A stretch of 64,000 nt of DNA, taken from positions 2,220,857-2,284,856 of the forward strand of contig NZ_CP126625.1 of the NCBI RefSeq assembly GCF_030219325.1, in the 5' to 3' direction. Positions 25,444 to 33,976 of this stretch are shown here, piece by piece. The notes beneath the pieces were generated by a model. It saw only the letters and a program-made list of their open reading frames with translations. It was not told the DNA's origin and searched no databases. The DNA comes from Geothrix sp. (GTDB lineage Bacteria; Acidobacteriota; Holophagae; Holophagales; Holophagaceae). Each line of letters begins with the position of its first letter. Position 1 is the stretch's first letter. The position numbers and the translations under genes were made by a program.

Positions 25444-25698
25444 GCGGCACCTCCGCCTAACGCACGCAGTGCGTGCTCCGGCGCGCTACGCTTGCCGAGG
25501 CGGAGCCTCCCTGTGCCGCGCCCTTCATTCGGCCCATCCTGGGCCTCACCCCTCCGGGGCCGAACAAATGTCCGGTGGCGCTCGGCTCCTGCCTCGCGCT
25601 CGGGCTTCGGCTGCGCCAAAGTGGCCCTTCGCTCCTGCTTCGGGCTCACGCGGCACCTCCGTCCAACCTGCGTTGTGCGCGCTCCTGCTTCGTGCTCA
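25437..25698. repeat. Repetitive spacer between sua5 and murF with a copied murF start
   Basis: About 250 bp with no convincing gene. The 19 bp GGCTCACGCGGCACCTCCG occurs at 25437-25455, covering the murF ribosome site and GTG, and again at 25643-25661. A second unit (GCTCCTGCTTCGGGCTCAC and a one-base variant) occurs near 25631-25649 and 25680-25698. On the minus strand the second copy of the start opens an Arg/Gly-rich frame of about 70 codons that runs to a TGA overlapping the murF start. Its composition is unlike a folded protein. Looks like a dispersed or degenerate repeat. Confidence 0.6.
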
Positions 25699-26682
25699 CA
25701 CCGACTCCTTCGCCGAGGCGCGGCGCAGACGGTCCCGGACGGCCATCCAGGCCTCATCCTCGGGGGGCCGCTCCATGACCACGCACTCGAAGCCCGCATC
25801 GTCCAGCTCGTGGAGCAGCGCGAACAGCCGCGTGCCCACGGCCTCCGCATCGAGCGGAAGGAGAATGCCCCGGATGGAATCCGGCAGGGGCGGAAGCTGA
25901 CCGAAGGCCACGTAGGCGGTCCGTGCGGAATTCGCAGGCAGGCCGCTGCCAGGCACCACCAGCTCGAGCCGCGCCCTGGGGGCGTAGTGGCGCTCGGCCA
26001 TGCCGGGCGCGGCCTGGGTCTCCCCCAGCTTCACGGCGCCCTTCCACAGGTCCACGGCACCCAGGAGCGCAGCCAGCTCCGCGGGGGCGACGGGGCCCGG
26101 ACGGAGGATGCGCGGCCGTGCCCCGCTCAGGTCGAGGATGGTGGACTCCAGGCCGGCCTCCGTGGGCCCGCCATCGAGGATCAGGTCCACCGCCTCGCCC
26201 AGGCTGGAGGCCACATGTTCGGCGAGGGTGGGCGACAGGTGCTGGCTGCGGTTGGCGCTGGGGGCCGCCAGGGGCCGGCCCACGGCCTTGATCAGCGCCT
26301 GGGCGACGGGATGGGCCGGACAGCGCAGGGCCACGGTGGGTCCCCCGGCGCGCACGATGGCGGGTACCTGCTCCGAGGCCGGCAGGACCAGGGTCAGGGG
26401 ACCGGGCCAGAACCGCTCGGCCAGGGCCGTGGCTTCGACCGGCCAGCGCGAGGTGAGGGCCCTCGCAGACGCAAGGCCGTCCACGTGCAGGATCACGGGA
26501 TTCGTCGCCGGCCGCCCCTTGGCGGCGTAGATGCGGGCCACGGCCTCGGGATCCAGACCGTCGGCGCCCAGCCCGTAGACCGTCTCCGTGGGGAAGGCCA
26601 CGAGGCCGCCCGCACACAGCAAGGAGGCCGCTTCGCGGATGGCCGGATCGTCCGGCCCAGCGACCTGGAGGATGCGCGTCAC
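25696..26682 (-). CDS. sua5: L-threonylcarbamoyladenylate synthase (YrdC/Sua5 type)
   Basis: 328 aa. The N-terminal YrdC domain (about 1-200) makes threonylcarbamoyl-AMP from Thr, bicarbonate and ATP for the t6A37 modification of ANN-decoding tRNAs. Motifs are FPTETVYGLGADG, KGRPATNPVILHV, PLAAPSANRSQHLSPT and GLESTILDLSG. A linker with GMAERHYAPRA leads into a shorter Sua5 C-terminal domain. The start overlaps the murE stop by ATGA. A tRNA-modification gene between murE and murF is an unusual dcw-cluster insertion. Confidence 0.93.
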   Translation of the reverse strand: MTRILQVAGPDDPAIREAASLLCAGGLVAFPTETVYGLGADGLDPEAVARIYAAKGRPATNPVILHVDGLASARALTSRWPVEATALAERFWPGPLTLVLPASEQVPAIVRAGGPTVALRCPAHPVAQALIKAVGRPLAAPSANRSQHLSPTLAEHVASSLGEAVDLILDGGPTEAGLESTILDLSGARPRILRPGPVAPAELAALLGAVDLWKGAVKLGETQAAPGMAERHYAPRARLELVVPGSGLPANSARTAYVAFGQLPPLPDSIRGILLPLDAEAVGTRLFALLHELDDAGFECVVMERPPEDEAWMAVRDRLRRASAKESV

Positions 26683-28136
26683 GGGAGACCCCCAAGCACA
26701 GCTTCCACGGCAGCGCGATCGCTGTAGGGATGCTTGACGCCATGGATCTCCTGGTAGGGCTCGTGGCCCTTGCCGGCCAGCAGCAGCAGGTCGCCGGGAC
26801 GGCAGTCCGCCAGGGCCTGGCGCACGGACTCGCGGCGATCAGCGTTGCGGTGGTAGCGGGTGGCATCGCCGCGGATGGCTTCGGGAATGCCCGGCGCGGC
26901 GTCGTCGAGGATGCGCTCGGGGTCCTCGGTGCGGGGGTTGTCGCTGGTGTGCCACAGCACGTCGGCGCCCGCGGCCACGGCCGCGGCCATGAGGGGACGC
27001 TTGGCGCGGTCGCGGTCGCCGCCGCAGCCGAAGAGCACGTGCAGGCGGGCGCCGGGCGGAAGCAGGCGCCGGCCCTCGGCCAGCAGCTTCTCCAGCGCAT
27101 CCGGCGTGTGGGCGTAGTCCACCATCACGCCGAAGGGCTGGCCGCAGTCCACGCGCTCGATGCGCCCCGGGGCGCCGGTGACCTTGGGCACGGCGGGCAC
27201 CAGGCGGTTGAGGTCGAAGCCCGCCTCCGCGCAGGCGGCCAGGGCCGCCAGCAGGTTGTAGGCGTTGAAGCGGCCCAGCAGGGGGCTCTCCACCACGAAG
27301 TCACCCTGGAGGCCCCGCAGGCGGAACCGCGTGCCCGTGGGGCCCAGCACCAGCTCCGTGGCCCGGTAGTCCGCCTCGTGGTCGATGGCGTAGCTCCAGC
27401 ACCGGCCCCCTTCGAGCAGGCGGCGGCCATAGGAATCATCCGCGTTCACCAGGAACCGGCCGCTCTGGTCCCGCAGCCGCAGCTTGGCCTCGAAGTAGGC
27501 CTCCAGGGTGCCGTGGTAGTCGAGGTGGTCCTGGGTGAGGTTCGTGAAGAGCCCCACCTTGAACAGCGCGCCGTGGACCCGCCCCAGGCAGAGGGCGTGG
27601 CTGCTGACCTCCACGGCGGAGGCGGCGTCGCCTGCATCCACGCTGCGCCGCAGCCAGCGGTAGAAGGCGGGGCTTTCCGGCGTGGTGCGGACGGCCTCCT
27701 CCTCGAGGTCGCCGGCCGCGTTCAGCACGGTGCCGACCAGCCCGCAGCCGATGCCCGCGCCCCGCAGCAGCTGGCGGATGAGCGTGGTGGTGGTGGTCTT
27801 GCCGTTGGTGCCGGTGACGCCGATGAGGGCCAGGTGCTCGTCCGGCGTGCCATGCAGGCGCCGGGCCATCTCGGCCATGCGCAGCCTTGGATCCGCCAGG
27901 AAGGTGCAGGCCGCTACCTGCTCTGGCATATCCACGCCCGAGTTGGAAATGACTGCGACAGCACCTTGGGCCAGGGCCTGGGGCACAAAAGCGGCGCCAT
28001 CGGCCTTCTCGCCCTGCAGGGCGAGGAAGGCCCAGCCGGGCTGGACTTCGCGGCTGTCGCTGGTGAGGTCCAGCACCTCGACGTCGGGCCCGGAGCGCCG
28101 GACGGCGATCCCATCGATGAGTGCGTCGAGCTTCAT
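26679..28136 (-). CDS. murE: UDP-MurNAc-dipeptide--meso-diaminopimelate ligase
   Basis: 485 aa. The ATP loop is GVTGTNGKTTTTTLIRQLL near residue 110. TTPESPAFYRWL and VEVSSHALCLGR follow, then DYAHTPDALEKLL. The substrate-selecting motif TSDNPRTEDP contains DNPR, which marks meso-DAP rather than L-Lys specificity and so predicts a Gram-negative-type stem peptide. The gene overlaps ftsI upstream and sua5 downstream by ATGA-type junctions. Confidence 0.96.
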   Translation of the reverse strand: MKLDALIDGIAVRRSGPDVEVLDLTSDSREVQPGWAFLALQGEKADGAAFVPQALAQGAVAVISNSGVDMPEQVAACTFLADPRLRMAEMARRLHGTPDEHLALIGVTGTNGKTTTTTLIRQLLRGAGIGCGLVGTVLNAAGDLEEEAVRTTPESPAFYRWLRRSVDAGDAASAVEVSSHALCLGRVHGALFKVGLFTNLTQDHLDYHGTLEAYFEAKLRLRDQSGRFLVNADDSYGRRLLEGGRCWSYAIDHEADYRATELVLGPTGTRFRLRGLQGDFVVESPLLGRFNAYNLLAALAACAEAGFDLNRLVPAVPKVTGAPGRIERVDCGQPFGVMVDYAHTPDALEKLLAEGRRLLPPGARLHVLFGCGGDRDRAKRPLMAAAVAAGADVLWHTSDNPRTEDPERILDDAAPGIPEAIRGDATRYHRNADRRESVRQALADCRPGDLLLLAGKGHEPYQEIHGVKHPYSDRAAVEAVLGGLP

Positions 28137-30274
28137 GGCATCCCCGCCTTGATCTTCACCACGGCGCCGGGCTCGAGGACGGCCCCCGGTTCGGGGCTCT
28201 GGCCCAGCACGCGGGTGGCCGTGGAACCGGGCGTGGTCTCCACCCGGGGGTTGCCGCCCACCAGCACCACGCGGTGGATGGCCGCCTTCAGGCTGAGCCC
28301 CTTCAGGTCGGGCACGCGACCCCGCTCGACATGCACGGCGGCCTCGTCCGTCTCGCTCACGGGCCAGTCGCGGAGCGACAGCTTCAGGTCGGCCTCGCGA
28401 TCGGGATCGGGCGAAGTCTCGCGGAAGCGCAGGATGCCGTCGCCGATGCGCTTGAAGAGGGGCGCTGCCACGTCGCCGCCGGTGGTGTCGCCGGCCGGAT
28501 CATCCAGCATCACCAGCACGCCGAACTGCGGCTTGTCCGCCGGGAAGAAGCCCATGAAGGAGGCGAAGTGGCGCTTGGGGTCGTACTTGCCGTCGATGAG
28601 CTTGCGGCTGGTGCCGGTCTTGCCGAAGGCCTCCACGCCGTTGTCGAGCTTGGCCCGCTTGCCCGTGCCCTGGGTCAGCACGCCCTTGAGCGTCTCCTTC
28701 ATGAGGTTCGCGGTCTCCTCGCTGAGCACCTGGGCCCGCACCGTGGGCTTGACCTCCTTCATCAGCATGCCCTTGTCGTTGTAGATGCGCTGCACGAGGA
28801 TGGGCTGCATGAGCTTGCCGCCATTGGCCAAGGCGCAGCCCGCCATGAGGATCTGCAGGGGCGTGGTGCTGAGCCCGTAGCCGTAGGAGAAGGTGTACTG
28901 GGTGGGCACGCTCCACCGGTCCGGCGCGATCATGCGGCCCTGGCTCTCGCCCGGGAAGTTGAGGCCCGTGGCATCGCCGAAGCCGAACTTCCGCAGGTAC
29001 TGGTAGTGGACCGCGGGATCCAGGCGGATGCCCATCTTGGCGGCGCCGATGTTGGAGCTCTGCCAGAGGATCTCCTCGAAGGTGAGCACGCCATGGTGGT
29101 GAGTATCCGTGATCGGGGGCACCTTGGGGCTGTAGAGCCACCGCCCGCCCAGGCAGTCGATGCGCTCGCCCAGCCGGACCTTGCGCTCCTCCAGCGCGAT
29201 GGCGGCGGTGAAGATCTTCATGGTGGAGCCAGGCTCGTAGACATCCTCGACGGGATGCACCTTGCGGGCCGCCTTCTGCCGCTCCAGTTCGCGCCGCAGC
29301 TCCTCACGCTCGCCAGCCGAGAGCTCCGACTCGCCGCGGTTCCGGAACTTCTTGGGCAGGATGTGGTTGGGGTCGAAAGTGGGCGTGCCGGCCATGGCCA
29401 GGATCTCGCCCGTCTGGGGGTCCACGACCACCGCGTAGGCCGTGCGCGGCCGCGAGATCCGCATGCCCTCCTCCAGCGCATCCTCGACGATGTGCTGGAT
29501 GGAGGCATCGATGCTGAGCTGGAGGGAGGCCCCGTTCACGGGGATCTGGCTGTAGTTCTCCTGGAGGATGAGCAGCTTGCCGTGGGCATCCCGGGGGGCG
29601 ATGAGCTCCCCCTTCAGGCCCGCCAACTCCTTGTCCTTGTTCTGCTCGATGCCCAGCTGCCCGACCCCGTCGATGTTCGTGAAGCCGATGATCTGGGCCG
29701 CGAGGCTGCCCCGCGGATAGAAGCGCCGGCTCTCGGGCTGGAACTCGATGCCGTCCAGCTCCAGGGCGCGGATCGCGGCCACCTTCAGGGGGGGGAGGTG
29801 CCGCTCCAGGTAGACGAAGGTCTTCTTCCGCAGGAGCTTGTCCAGCACCTGCCCCATGGTCTGCTCGAGGATGGGGGCGAGTTTCGCGGCCACCTCGGCT
29901 GCCGCCTTGCGGTCGGGATTGCCCCACTGGCGCTCGTCGCCCTTGCCCGGCTTGTACTCCGGATAGAACACGCGGGGATCGGCGAAGAGGCTCTCCACCT
30001 TGATCGAGATGGCCAGCGGCTCGCCGCGGCGGTCCCGCAGCTCGCCGCGGATGGGGGGCACGGGCACCACGGTCGTGTGCTGCTGCTCGGCCTTGGCCCG
30101 GTAGCGCTTGTGCTCCACCCCCTGCAGCCAGAGCAGGCGGAGGAGGATCAGCAGGCCCCAGAAGGCCATGCCGCCCATGATCCAGGGCATGCGGCGGCTC
30201 AGCAGGTCCTGGGGATCCTGCCGGCCCAGCAGGCGCCGGGAGGCATGGGGTTCAGTGGCGAAGCGGAGGGACAC
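28133..30274 (-). CDS. ftsI: Septal penicillin-binding protein 3 with PASTA domain
   Basis: 713 aa class B transpeptidase for septal peptidoglycan. One membrane helix (MGGMAFWGLLILLRLLWLQG) lies near residue 35, then the pedestal domain with PPIRGELRDRRGEPLAI. The transpeptidase has S350-T-M-K, S406-S-N and K552-T-G. The last 60 residues are a single PASTA domain (VPDLKGLSLKAAIHRVV...LEPGAVVKIKAG). PASTA on FtsI is common in Firmicutes and Actinobacteria and less so in classical Gram-negatives. The start is GTG 30274 with AGGT upstream; ftsL precedes by 48 nt. Confidence 0.94.
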   Translation of the reverse strand: MSLRFATEPHASRRLLGRQDPQDLLSRRMPWIMGGMAFWGLLILLRLLWLQGVEHKRYRAKAEQQHTTVVPVPPIRGELRDRRGEPLAISIKVESLFADPRVFYPEYKPGKGDERQWGNPDRKAAAEVAAKLAPILEQTMGQVLDKLLRKKTFVYLERHLPPLKVAAIRALELDGIEFQPESRRFYPRGSLAAQIIGFTNIDGVGQLGIEQNKDKELAGLKGELIAPRDAHGKLLILQENYSQIPVNGASLQLSIDASIQHIVEDALEEGMRISRPRTAYAVVVDPQTGEILAMAGTPTFDPNHILPKKFRNRGESELSAGEREELRRELERQKAARKVHPVEDVYEPGSTMKIFTAAIALEERKVRLGERIDCLGGRWLYSPKVPPITDTHHHGVLTFEEILWQSSNIGAAKMGIRLDPAVHYQYLRKFGFGDATGLNFPGESQGRMIAPDRWSVPTQYTFSYGYGLSTTPLQILMAGCALANGGKLMQPILVQRIYNDKGMLMKEVKPTVRAQVLSEETANLMKETLKGVLTQGTGKRAKLDNGVEAFGKTGTSRKLIDGKYDPKRHFASFMGFFPADKPQFGVLVMLDDPAGDTTGGDVAAPLFKRIGDGILRFRETSPDPDREADLKLSLRDWPVSETDEAAVHVERGRVPDLKGLSLKAAIHRVVLVGGNPRVETTPGSTATRVLGQSPEPGAVLEPGAVVKIKAGMP

Positions 30275-30322
30275 GGGGGATGACCTGGGAGGCGCTGGGC
30301 CCGGACGGGCCCAGCCTCTAGC

Positions 30323-30691
30323 CTACAGCCCCTCGGACGACACGGGTCGCAGCTTGGCGATGCGCTGATCCTCGGGCGTGAAGCCCCGCCGGATCAGATG
30401 GCCCTGCTTGCGGGGCTGGAGACCCGCCTTCTGGGCGTAGACCTGCACCTCCTCGTCCCGCTGGAAGCGGCTGCGCTCGAGCATCAGCTTGCGCTGCAGC
30501 TCCTCTTCCTTGTGGATGCGCTCCTTGAGGTCGCCCATGGCGTAGCTCAGGCGGGTGCTCTGGATCTTCAGGTAGGCGAGGGTGCCCAGGGGCATGGCCA
30601 GGGCCAGCACCAGCAGCAGCATGCGCAGGATGCCCTCGCTCTCCACCATGCGGGTGGGGGCGTTGGAGCTCGGAAGCGTTCCGGCAACCAT
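30323..30691 (-). CDS. ftsL: FtsL-like division protein
   Basis: 122 aa with the FtsL layout: a short cytoplasmic N-terminus, one membrane helix (ILRMLLLVLALAMPLGTLAY), then a charged coiled coil (MGDLKERIHKEEELQRKLML) in the periplasm. Sequence identity in this family is low, so the call relies on topology, size and position between rsmH and ftsI. GAGGT lies upstream of the ATG. Confidence 0.8.
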   Translation of the reverse strand: MVAGTLPSSNAPTRMVESEGILRMLLLVLALAMPLGTLAYLKIQSTRLSYAMGDLKERIHKEEELQRKLMLERSRFQRDEEVQVYAQKAGLQPRKQGHLIRRGFTPEDQRIAKLRPVSSEGL

Positions 30692-30702
30692 GGGGACCTC
30701 GT

Positions 30703-31668
30703 TCAGGAAAGGCGTTCAGCCACCCGCAGGCGGGCGGAGCGGGAGGGGGGATTCTCGGCGGCTTCGGCCTCGCTGGGCGCGATGCCACCGGCATGGATGA
30801 GCTTGAGGAGCTTGGGGAGCTCGACCGGGGCGGTGCGGCCTGGGCCGTCGTAGATGCCGGCGAGGCGCCGCAGGGTCTGCTTGACGATGCGATCCTCCAG
30901 GCTGTGGAAGCTGATGACCGCCAGGCGGCCACCGGGCCGCAGATGCGAGATGGCGGCCTCGAGCGACGCGGCCAGGCGGTCCAGCTCGCCGTTCACGGCG
31001 ATGCGGATGGCCTGGAAGGTGCGGGTGGCCGGGTCGCTGTGGCCCTTGCGCTTGGCCGGTTCGCGGGGGATCACGGTGTAGACGGCCCTGGCCAGGTCGT
31101 GGGTGGTGTCCAGGCGGCCTTCGTGGAGGGCCCGCAGGATGGCCCGGGCGATGGGGCGGCTGGCCCGCTCCTCGCCGTACTGGTAGATGGCGTCGGCCAG
31201 ACTCTCGTCGGTCTGCTCGGCGATCCAGGCTCGGGCCGAGAGACCGTGCTCCTGGTCCATGCGCATGTCGAGGGGCCCCTCGTCCCGGAAGCTGAAGCCC
31301 CGGTCCGGGGTGCGCAGCTGCAGGGTGGAGACGCCGAGATCCGCCAGGATGGCGTCGAAGCCTTCGGGAGCCTGCGCGGCGCGCCAGGCCAGGAAGTGGG
31401 ATTCCTCCCAGAGGTCCTCGTAGGCGCAGGCCAGGATGCTCAGGCGCCCGTCCGAACCCAGCCGCCGGGCGGCCAGAGCGCGGGCCTCGGCATCGCGATC
31501 CACGCCGAGGTAGCGCGTGTCGGCATCGGCCCGGGCCAGCAGGGCCTCGGCGTGGCCGCCCAGTCCCAGCGTGAGGTCGAGGATGCGGGCCGCGGGGGGC
31601 AGGATGAGGTTGTCCAGCACTTCCTGGAGGAGGACGGGGACATGGACGGGGGGCTGGATCGTCATCAT
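30703..31668 (-). CDS. rsmH: 16S rRNA (cytosine1402-N4)-methyltransferase
   Basis: 321 aa from ATG 31668, which shares its A with the mraZ TGA (TGATG), indicating coupling; longer frames run into mraZ and are rejected. Family landmarks are HVPVLLQEVLDNL, the SAM motif ILDLTLGLGGHAEALL, ILADLGVSTLQLRTPDRGFS with the characteristic FR-x-EGPLDMRM, and ISFHSLEDRIVKQTLRRL. It methylates C1402 in the ribosomal P site using SAM. Confidence 0.95.
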   Translation of the reverse strand: MMTIQPPVHVPVLLQEVLDNLILPPAARILDLTLGLGGHAEALLARADADTRYLGVDRDAEARALAARRLGSDGRLSILACAYEDLWEESHFLAWRAAQAPEGFDAILADLGVSTLQLRTPDRGFSFRDEGPLDMRMDQEHGLSARAWIAEQTDESLADAIYQYGEERASRPIARAILRALHEGRLDTTHDLARAVYTVIPREPAKRKGHSDPATRTFQAIRIAVNGELDRLAASLEAAISHLRPGGRLAVISFHSLEDRIVKQTLRRLAGIYDGPGRTAPVELPKLLKLIHAGGIAPSEAEAAENPPSRSARLRVAERLS

Positions 31669-32153
31669 CAGATCCCCAAGTCCGCGAGCTGGGCCAGGTC
31701 GTCGGCGCCCAGGGGCTCCGCCGCCAGACGGCGCTGGAAGCCGGCCTTGTTCCACAGGGCCAGGTGGTCCATCTGGCCCAGCACGGCGACTTCCCCGGTC
31801 AGCTGGGCGGCTTCGCGCAGGATGGGCGGGATGACGAAGCGGCCCTGGGCATCGGGCTCCACCTCGCTGCCGAAGTAGGCGGTGGTCTCCAGGAACTTGC
31901 GCTTGGCGGGGCTGGTGGAAGGCAGGGCGGCCAGACGGGCCTCGATGGCCTCCCAGACCGGCATGGGGTAGAGACGGGCCGACCGGCCGTCCAGGGAGGT
32001 CAGGTAGTGCCGCAGGGTGCCAGCCCCTTCAGGCAGGGCCTGGCCCCCCTCGCCCTGGGCGAAGGATTCCAGCTCGGCCTTGAAGGAGGAGGGGAGCTTC
32101 AGTCGGCCCTTCTCATCCACCGTGGCCGGTGAGTTTCCGCGCAATCGCAGCAC
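31668..32153 (-). CDS. mraZ: Transcriptional regulator MraZ
   Basis: 161 aa with two SpoVT/AbrB-type swapped-hairpin repeats: RGNSPATVDEKGRLKLPSSF at the start and EVEPDAQGRFVIPPILREAA in the second half. It should repress its own dcw operon. The start is GTG 32153 (CAC on the plus strand), giving MLRLRGNSP as expected for the family, with AAGG 8 nt upstream. Five phased GTGG boxes lie upstream at 32207-32250, which supports autoregulation. Confidence 0.95.
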   Translation of the reverse strand: MLRLRGNSPATVDEKGRLKLPSSFKAELESFAQGEGGQALPEGAGTLRHYLTSLDGRSARLYPMPVWEAIEARLAALPSTSPAKRKFLETTAYFGSEVEPDAQGRFVIPPILREAAQLTGEVAVLGQMDHLALWNKAGFQRRLAAEPLGADDLAQLADLGI

Positions 32154-32206
32154 CGGTATCGCCTTTCAACCAGTTGCCCAGGAGGGAGGTGTAAACTGGA
32201 GTGAGA

Positions 32207-32283
32207 CCACTTTCATCCACTACAGCCCACTTTTCTCCACTGAGAACCACTTCGAAGTGTATAAACCCCAAAGAAGTCAACAA
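32207..32283 (-). promoter_or_regulatory. dcw promoter with five 10-bp-phased MraZ boxes
   Basis: On the minus strand five GTGG tetramers are each separated by exactly 6 nt (plus-strand CCAC at 32207, 32217, 32227, 32237 and 32247). This is the known MraZ recognition pattern, which usually has three or four boxes. Just upstream a promoter candidate reads TTGTTG (32283-32278), 16 nt, TACACT (32261-32256), with an overlapping TATACA. The boxes lie between the -10 and the gene, where bound MraZ would block transcription. Confidence 0.85.
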
Positions 32284-32830
32284 GAGGAAATAAAAGCGAA
32301 AATTGCAGATTCTCATTGAGATATGGCGGGATTCTCGACCTCGTGGCCTGGTTCTCACCCGCATGGCCAGCGTTATTGCAGAAGGGTTTCAGGCCGCTTT
32401 TCGCTTTTTTTGGTCCAGTCGCGAACTTTCCCCTCCAGGGTTTGGGAACGCCCTCGCCCTTCCGACACGGACCCAGCCCATGGCCGCCATGCATTCCGAA
32501 CGATCCACGCCTCGGACGGACTGGTCCCGCGACGACCGAAGAAGTCGCCCGGGTGATCTTTGGGGATGCGTTCTTGGTGGGCCTATCCGCACCCAGTGTG
32601 GAAAACCTTCAGGGTTTCAGCACGAAGCCCTTGGAGGGATAAGCCCCCGGGCAGTGCCCTCCTTGCGAGGCGGCAAAAACACCTTGGTCAATAAAAATGC
32701 GCCGCTCTCAGCAGAAACCCTGGAGGTCGAACCGGGCAGACTGGGTCCACGCCATGGGAGAACAAATCTTCTGCCGTTCGACGAAATGCATGACCCGGTC
32801 TGCTGGATTCAAACTCCCCATCGATTTCAG
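32284..32830. other. Intergenic region without a recognised gene
   Basis: About 550 bp between the dcw promoter and the end of the DUF3187 gene. Short frames on both strands have no recognisable domain or convincing ribosome site. Local A/T-rich tracts (near 32290 and 32397) contrast with the GC-rich surroundings. I see no hairpin with a T-run. Confidence 0.5.
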
Positions 32831-33976
32831 TTAGAAGCTGGCCGTCAGGCTTGCCCCGAACCCCATGTCAGCGGTGTTCTCGTTGTGGGTGATGTTGTTG
32901 AGATAGCGGAAGGTGAAAACCACGTCCTTCCTGAGTTGCCAGTGGAAACCCAGGTCGTGCTGGAGACTGGGCCGGTCCAGCTTCTGATAGGGCTGTTTCG
33001 GGAGAAAGCCGCTCTGAAGGTAAAGCTGCAGGAAGGGTCGAATGTGCTGCCACCGACGGTACTCCCAGGTGCCGTGAGCCCCCCAGGCATCGCGGAGGCT
33101 CCCGAAGGCCATGGAGTTGTAGGCGGCTGAACCGCCGGGGCGACGGATGAAGCCGAAACCCCCGTAGAAGACATGTGAAGTCCGCGGCTGCCACCTTCCC
33201 GTGAGCCCAGCGGAGTGATCCCAGCCGGATCGGAAATCATCATAGTTCGTGGTCAGGGGCGGCTTGAGGGACACGTAGGCGGATAGCCCCCACGTTGGAC
33301 CGCTTGAAATTTCGTGCTGCAGGCCGATGGTCGGATCCTGCGATTTCCGGCGGATGCGCTGGTCGCTGTAGAAGACCAAATGGCCATGGCTCATCACCAT
33401 CAGCGCGATCTGGTCCCTCTTCACCAGATCCCGTCCGAACTGCTCGAACCCCAGGTTATGGAATCCTTCAATGACCCCATCCAGGAATCCGCCGTCATGG
33501 CTCTGGACGGGAAATTCGGCCCACACATCGGTCTTGTCGGTGAGTCCGAGCCGCACCCGAAGGGATGTGCGGGCAATTTCCTCGTCGAAAAAGAACAGGA
33601 CTGGAATCGAGGCGTACTCATTGGCGTGCGCAAGCACGAATTCCCGAGTGATCGCAATCCTACCCTGAGCATCGCGAGGCGCCTGATCCTTCAAGATGTC
33701 CGAGAATTCGAAGGTGTTCGCCTGCATGTGATCCAGGGAGACCCGCCAACGCCCCCGTCCCAGGGGACTGGGGTCCACTGGCTGGTAGACCATCGGCAGC
33801 AGATAGAGAGGAAACATCTCTCTCGTCGGGAATGGGCCCATCTCCATCGGCTCCTGACCAAATAGGGGGAGCATGCCTCCCAGCATCAGGGCCAGCGTGA
33901 AGCCAATGGATTTCCTCCATCTGCCGGATGGCTTCTTACGCGGCCGCAGAGGCTCAGAGGGCGCTGAAGGCATCAT
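32831..33976 (-). CDS. Outer-membrane beta-barrel protein, DUF3187-like
   Basis: About 381 aa. A signal peptide (GFTLALMLGGMLPLFGQEP) is followed by a strand-rich protein ending in ...FGASLTASF, with the C-terminal Phe expected for BAM-inserted barrels. The overall pattern (PLYLLPMVYQPVDPSPLGRGRWRVSLD, then VWAEFPVQSHDGGFLDGVIEGFH) resembles DUF3187. Function unknown. ATG 33976 overlaps the GGDEF gene stop (ATGA), making it the last gene of the c-di-GMP operon. Confidence 0.65.
   Translation of the reverse strand: MMPSAPSEPLRPRKKPSGRWRKSIGFTLALMLGGMLPLFGQEPMEMGPFPTREMFPLYLLPMVYQPVDPSPLGRGRWRVSLDHMQANTFEFSDILKDQAPRDAQGRIAITREFVLAHANEYASIPVLFFFDEEIARTSLRVRLGLTDKTDVWAEFPVQSHDGGFLDGVIEGFHNLGFEQFGRDLVKRDQIALMVMSHGHLVFYSDQRIRRKSQDPTIGLQHEISSGPTWGLSAYVSLKPPLTTNYDDFRSGWDHSAGLTGRWQPRTSHVFYGGFGFIRRPGGSAAYNSMAFGSLRDAWGAHGTWEYRRWQHIRPFLQLYLQSGFLPKQPYQKLDRPSLQHDLGFHWQLRKDVVFTFRYLNNITHNENTADMGFGASLTASF

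Noticed and set aside
25440-25850. A 136-codon minus-strand frame across the sua5 end and the spacer
   Set aside because: It runs antisense in frame to sua5 sequence and then through repeats; no domain and strongly biased composition. Kept only as a repeat feature.
28121-30283. A 720-codon open frame opposite ftsI
   Set aside because: Antisense shadow; all transpeptidase motifs are on the minus strand.
32303-33130. Plus-strand frame of 275 codons in the gap before mraZ
   Set aside because: No ribosome site, no domain, and half of it is antisense to the DUF3187 gene.
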